Assembly (NCBI GenBank): GCA_964620605.1
Contig: CAZUHQ010000158.1
Location: 1-6,518, forward strand
Origin: Thalassotalea_E sp964620605
GTDB taxonomy: Bacteria; Pseudomonadota; Gammaproteobacteria; Enterobacterales; Alteromonadaceae
Length of the DNA stretch: 6,518 nucleotides
Reading direction: 5' to 3'
Part shown: positions 3,668 to 6,518 of the stretch, in pieces
Numbering within the stretch: the first letter of the stretch is position 1
Layout: the number at the start of each line of letters is the position of its first letter
Notes under the pieces: generated by a model
The model's database searches: none
What the model was told of the DNA's origin: nothing
The model's input: only the letters and a program-made list of their open reading frames with translations
Position numbers and translations under genes: made by a program

Positions 3668-6518
3668 TTAGATATCGCTAGCAGATCCGTCAGATTCGGC
3701 GCTCAAGTCAGCATTTAACGCATCGGTTAATGCTTGAGCTGCTTCATCAGCTGATACTGTTACTTCTTCTTCAACTTCAGCGGCGCGTTTACGTGCACGC
3801 TCCTGGTGATAGGCGTAACCGGTACCAGCAGGGATCAAGCGGCCAACAATAACGTTTTCTTTCAAGCCACGTAAGGTATCTTTCTTACCACCAACGGCAG
3901 CTTCAGTAAGCACACGAGTGGTTTCTTGGAACGATGCTGCAGAAATGAAAGATTCTGTCGCAAGTGATGCTTTGGTAATACCCATCATTTGCATTTCATA
4001 TTCAGCAGGTCGTTTACCAGCAGCTTCAAGTTCACGGTTTTCGATATTCACCCGTGCCACTTCTACTTGCTCACCTTTAAGGAATGAAGAATCACCCGCA
4101 TCTAAGATTTCACACTTACGGATCATTTGACGCACGATAACTTCAATGTGTTTATCGTTGATTTTAACACCTTGTAAACGGTAAACGTCTTGTACTTCGT
4201 TAACAATATAGTTAGCAACCGGTGCAACGCCACGTAAACGCAAGATGTCATGTGGTGACTCCGGACCGTCGGCGATAACCTCACCTTTTTGTACTGATTC
4301 ACCTTCGAACACGTTAAGTTGACGCCATTTAGGGATCATCTCTTCGTATACTTCACCGCTTGGCTGAGTGATCAATAAGCGACGCTTACCTTTGGTTTCT
4401 TTACCGAAGCCAATGATACCGGTTTTCTCTGCAAGAATTGCCGGTTCTTTTGGTTTACGCGCTTCAAACAAGTCAGCAACACGCGGTAGACCACCGGTAA
4501 TATCACGAGTTTTTGAAGACTCTTGTGGAATACGCGCTAGCGCATCACCGATAGCAACCTCGGCACCATCTTCCAGGTTAACAATCGCATTACCCGGTAA
4601 GAAGTATTGTGCAGGTATATCAGTACCGGCGATCATTACGTCGTTACCTTTGGCGTCAACCAATTTCACCATAGGGCGCATTTCTTTACCGGCAGAACTA
4701 CGCTGGCTAGCATCAGTAATAACGATACTTGAAAGACCGGTTAACTCATCGGTTTGACGCGTCATGGTTAAACCTTCAATCAAATCAACAAATTTGATCT
4801 TACCGGCAACCTCAGTGATGATTGGGTGAGTATGCGGATCCCAGTTTGCTACTGTTTCACCTGACTCAATCGCTTCACCGTCGTTCTTAGAAAGCACTGA
4901 GCCATAAGGTACTTTATAGCGCTCTTTCTCACGACCTAATTCGTCAATCACCGTTAATTCTGAAGAACGAGAGGTAATAACGATTTTACCTTCAGAATTA
5001 TTAACAAACTTGGCGTTTTGTAACTTCAAGGTACCTGTGTTTTTAACCTGTACCGAGTTTTCAGCTGATGCACGAGATGCCGCACCACCAATGTGGAAAG
5101 TACGCATGGTTAGCTGTGTACCTGGCTCACCAATTGACTGTGCAGCAACAACACCAATCGCTTCACCCTGATTGATCATATGACCACGAGCCAAGTCGCG
5201 ACCGTAACAATGTGCACAAATACCAAAGTCGGTTTCACAGGTAATGATCGAGCGTACTTTCACCTGATCCACTGAGTGCTCTTCTAACAGATCACATAAG
5301 TTTTCATCAATTAAAGTATTACGAGGTAATAATACCTCTTCAGAACCTGGAATTAATACATCTTCACAGACCACACGACCTAGTACACGCTCACGTAATG
5401 GTTCTACAACATCACCACCTTCAATCAGTGGTGTCATTAAGATACCTTCTTCGGTACCGCAGTCATGCTCAGTAACCACTAAATCTTGTGCTACGTCAAC
5501 CAGACGACGAGTCAGGTAACCAGAGTTCGCTGTTTTCAATGCGGTATCGGCCAAACCTTTACGCGCACCATGAGTTGAAATGAAGTATTGTAATACGTTC
5601 AGACCCTCACGGAAGTTCGCAGTGATTGGCGTTTCGATGATTGAACCATCAGGTTTTGCCATCAGACCACGCATACCCGCTAACTGACGGATCTGAGCGG
5701 CACTACCACGAGCACCCGAGTCAGCCATCATGTAGATAGAGTTGAATGAGTCTTGCTCTTCCATCTCACCGTCACGGTTTTTAACTTGTTCTTTTGACAA
5801 GTTATCCATCATGGCCTTTGAAACTTTTTCGTTCGCCGATGACCAGATATCGATAACCTTGTTGTATTTCTCACCCGCAGTTACAAGACCTTGGTCAAAT
5901 TGTTCCTGAATTTCAGTCACTTCTTCTTCAGCGGCTTCGATGATGGTGTATTTCGCATCTGGAATGACCATATCGTCGATACCAACCGAAGCACCCGCTA
6001 CCATCGCATAATGGAAACCCGTGTACATGATGTGGTCGGCAAAGATAACAGTATCTTTTAGGCCCAGGTTACGATATGCGTGGTTAATCAAACGAGAAAT
6101 CGGCTTTTTACCTAATGGTTGATCGATTAACTCATAAGGTAGGCCTTTAGGGCACACTTGCCATAAAATAGCACGACCCACAGTAGTATCACGTAATTCA
6201 GTGTGAGGAACTAATTCGCCTTCTTTGTTACGAACATGCTCGGTAATACGAATTTTAACACGAGCATGTAACTCAGCAGCACCAGTACGGTAGGCTTTTT
6301 CGGCTTCTTTAGTGTCGGCAAATACCATGCCTTCACCTAAACCGTTAACACGATCACGAGTTAAGTAATAAAGACCTAATACAACGTCTTGTGAAGGAAC
6401 GATAATAGGATCGCCGTTCGCTGGAGATAATACGTTGTTGGTAGACATCATTAACGCACGCGCTTCTAATTGCGCTTCTAGCGTTAACGGTACGTGTACC
6501 GCCATTTGGTCACCATCG
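3668..6518 (-). CDS. rpoC: RNA polymerase subunit beta', C-terminal two thirds (5' end outside window)
   Basis: Beta' forms one side of the RNA polymerase cleft and carries the catalytic Mg site. The frame is open through the right edge; the first visible residues, DGDQMAVHVPL, are the end of the NADFDGD motif, so two of its three Asp residues (E. coli D462 and D464) are seen. The visible 949 residues correspond to E. coli 462-1407 with almost no net indels. In E. coli numbering one sees the secondary-channel rim coiled coil (about 650-700), the bridge helix (about 769-804, THGARKGLADTALKTANSGY), the second zinc site C814/C888/C895/C898, all present, the trigger loop with M932 and H936, split by the SI3 insertion (about 943-1130) typical of gammaproteobacteria, and GGLPRVADLFEAR at 1136. 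The tail is acidic and ends SASDI. ATG at 6505 is an internal Met, not the start. A terminator follows at 3547-3600. Confidence 0.98.
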   Translation of the reverse strand, partial: DGDQMAVHVPLTLEAQLEARALMMSTNNVLSPANGDPIIVPSQDVVLGLYYLTRDRVNGLGEGMVFADTKEAEKAYRTGAAELHARVKIRITEHVRNKEGELVPHTELRDTTVGRAILWQVCPKGLPYELIDQPLGKKPISRLINHAYRNLGLKDTVIFADHIMYTGFHYAMVAGASVGIDDMVIPDAKYTIIEAAEEEVTEIQEQFDQGLVTAGEKYNKVIDIWSSANEKVSKAMMDNLSKEQVKNRDGEMEEQDSFNSIYMMADSGARGSAAQIRQLAGMRGLMAKPDGSIIETPITANFREGLNVLQYFISTHGARKGLADTALKTANSGYLTRRLVDVAQDLVVTEHDCGTEEGILMTPLIEGGDVVEPLRERVLGRVVCEDVLIPGSEEVLLPRNTLIDENLCDLLEEHSVDQVKVRSIITCETDFGICAHCYGRDLARGHMINQGEAIGVVAAQSIGEPGTQLTMRTFHIGGAASRASAENSVQVKNTGTLKLQNAKFVNNSEGKIVITSRSSELTVIDELGREKERYKVPYGSVLSKNDGEAIESGETVANWDPHTHPIITEVAGKIKFVDLIEGLTMTRQTDELTGLSSIVITDASQRSSAGKEMRPMVKLVDAKGNDVMIAGTDIPAQYFLPGNAIVNLEDGAEVAIGDALARIPQESSKTRDITGGLPRVADLFEARKPKEPAILAEKTGIIGFGKETKGKRRLLITQPSGEVYEEMIPKWRQLNVFEGESVQKGEVIADGPESPHDILRLRGVAPVANYIVNEVQDVYRLQGVKINDKHIEVIVRQMIRKCEILDAGDSSFLKGEQVEVARVNIENRELEAAGKRPAEYEMQMMGITKASLATESFISAASFQETTRVLTEAAVGGKKDTLRGLKENVIVGRLIPAGTGYAYHQERARKRAAEVEEEVTVSADEAAQALTDALNADLSAESDGSASDI

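Noticed and set aside
4368..4757. A 129-codon plus-strand open frame opposite rpoC.
   Set aside because: It lies fully inside the conserved beta' SI3 and trigger-loop coding region on the other strand and has no recognisable family signature.
6503..6505. ATG at 6505 as the start of the large minus-strand gene.
   Set aside because: The frame stays open to the window edge and the residues before it, DGDQ, belong to the beta' catalytic motif, so this is an internal Met.
1..6518. Mobile elements, CRISPR arrays, or an undescribed gene system.
   Set aside because: All long open frames are core genes in their usual order, and the gaps are short with no transposase fragments, regularly spaced repeats or unexplained coding potential.

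Overview
The window is a housekeeping transcription/translation locus, read entirely on the minus strand. In transcription order (high to low coordinates) it holds the 3' two thirds of rpoC (RNA polymerase beta'), rpsL (ribosomal protein S12), rpsG (S7), fusA (elongation factor G) and the first 17 codons of tuf (elongation factor Tu). The order rpoC-rpsL-rpsG-fusA-tuf is the common arrangement in many gammaproteobacteria. The protein sequences look like a marine Alteromonadales member close to Colwellia/Thalassotalea. That placement rests on remembered EF-G and beta' sequences and on the fairly AT-rich gaps; it is an inference, not a database result.

Layout: rpoC enters at the right edge inside the catalytic NADFDGD motif and ends at 3668. 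A 197-nt gap (3471-3667) carries a direct repeat, an imperfect hairpin and a good intrinsic terminator, so rpoBC and the str genes are probably separate units with some readthrough. rpsL and rpsG are 75 nt apart, and that spacer closely resembles, from memory, the E. coli str-operon spacer where S7 represses its own translation. rpsG and fusA are 152 nt apart, far more than the roughly 27 nt recalled for E. coli; the gap contains a terminator-like stem-loop and a chain of competing hairpins. fusA and tuf are 225 nt apart, with two hairpins and then a near-consensus sigma-70 promoter (TTGACA, 17 nt, TAGAAT) and a leader of about 80 nt for tuf.

The genes work together in making RNA and protein: beta' carries the RNA polymerase active site, S12 and S7 are 30S proteins at the decoding centre and in the head, EF-G drives translocation, and EF-Tu delivers aminoacyl-tRNA. 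The gap signals suggest that output is adjusted stepwise along the cluster: termination after rpoC, S7 feedback on rpsG, partial termination or a leader before fusA, and an extra promoter for tuf, whose product cells need in greatest amount.

I found no mobile element, CRISPR array, tRNA, rRNA or unknown protein-coding system. The coding content is ordinary; what deserves a second look is in the four intergenic regions.
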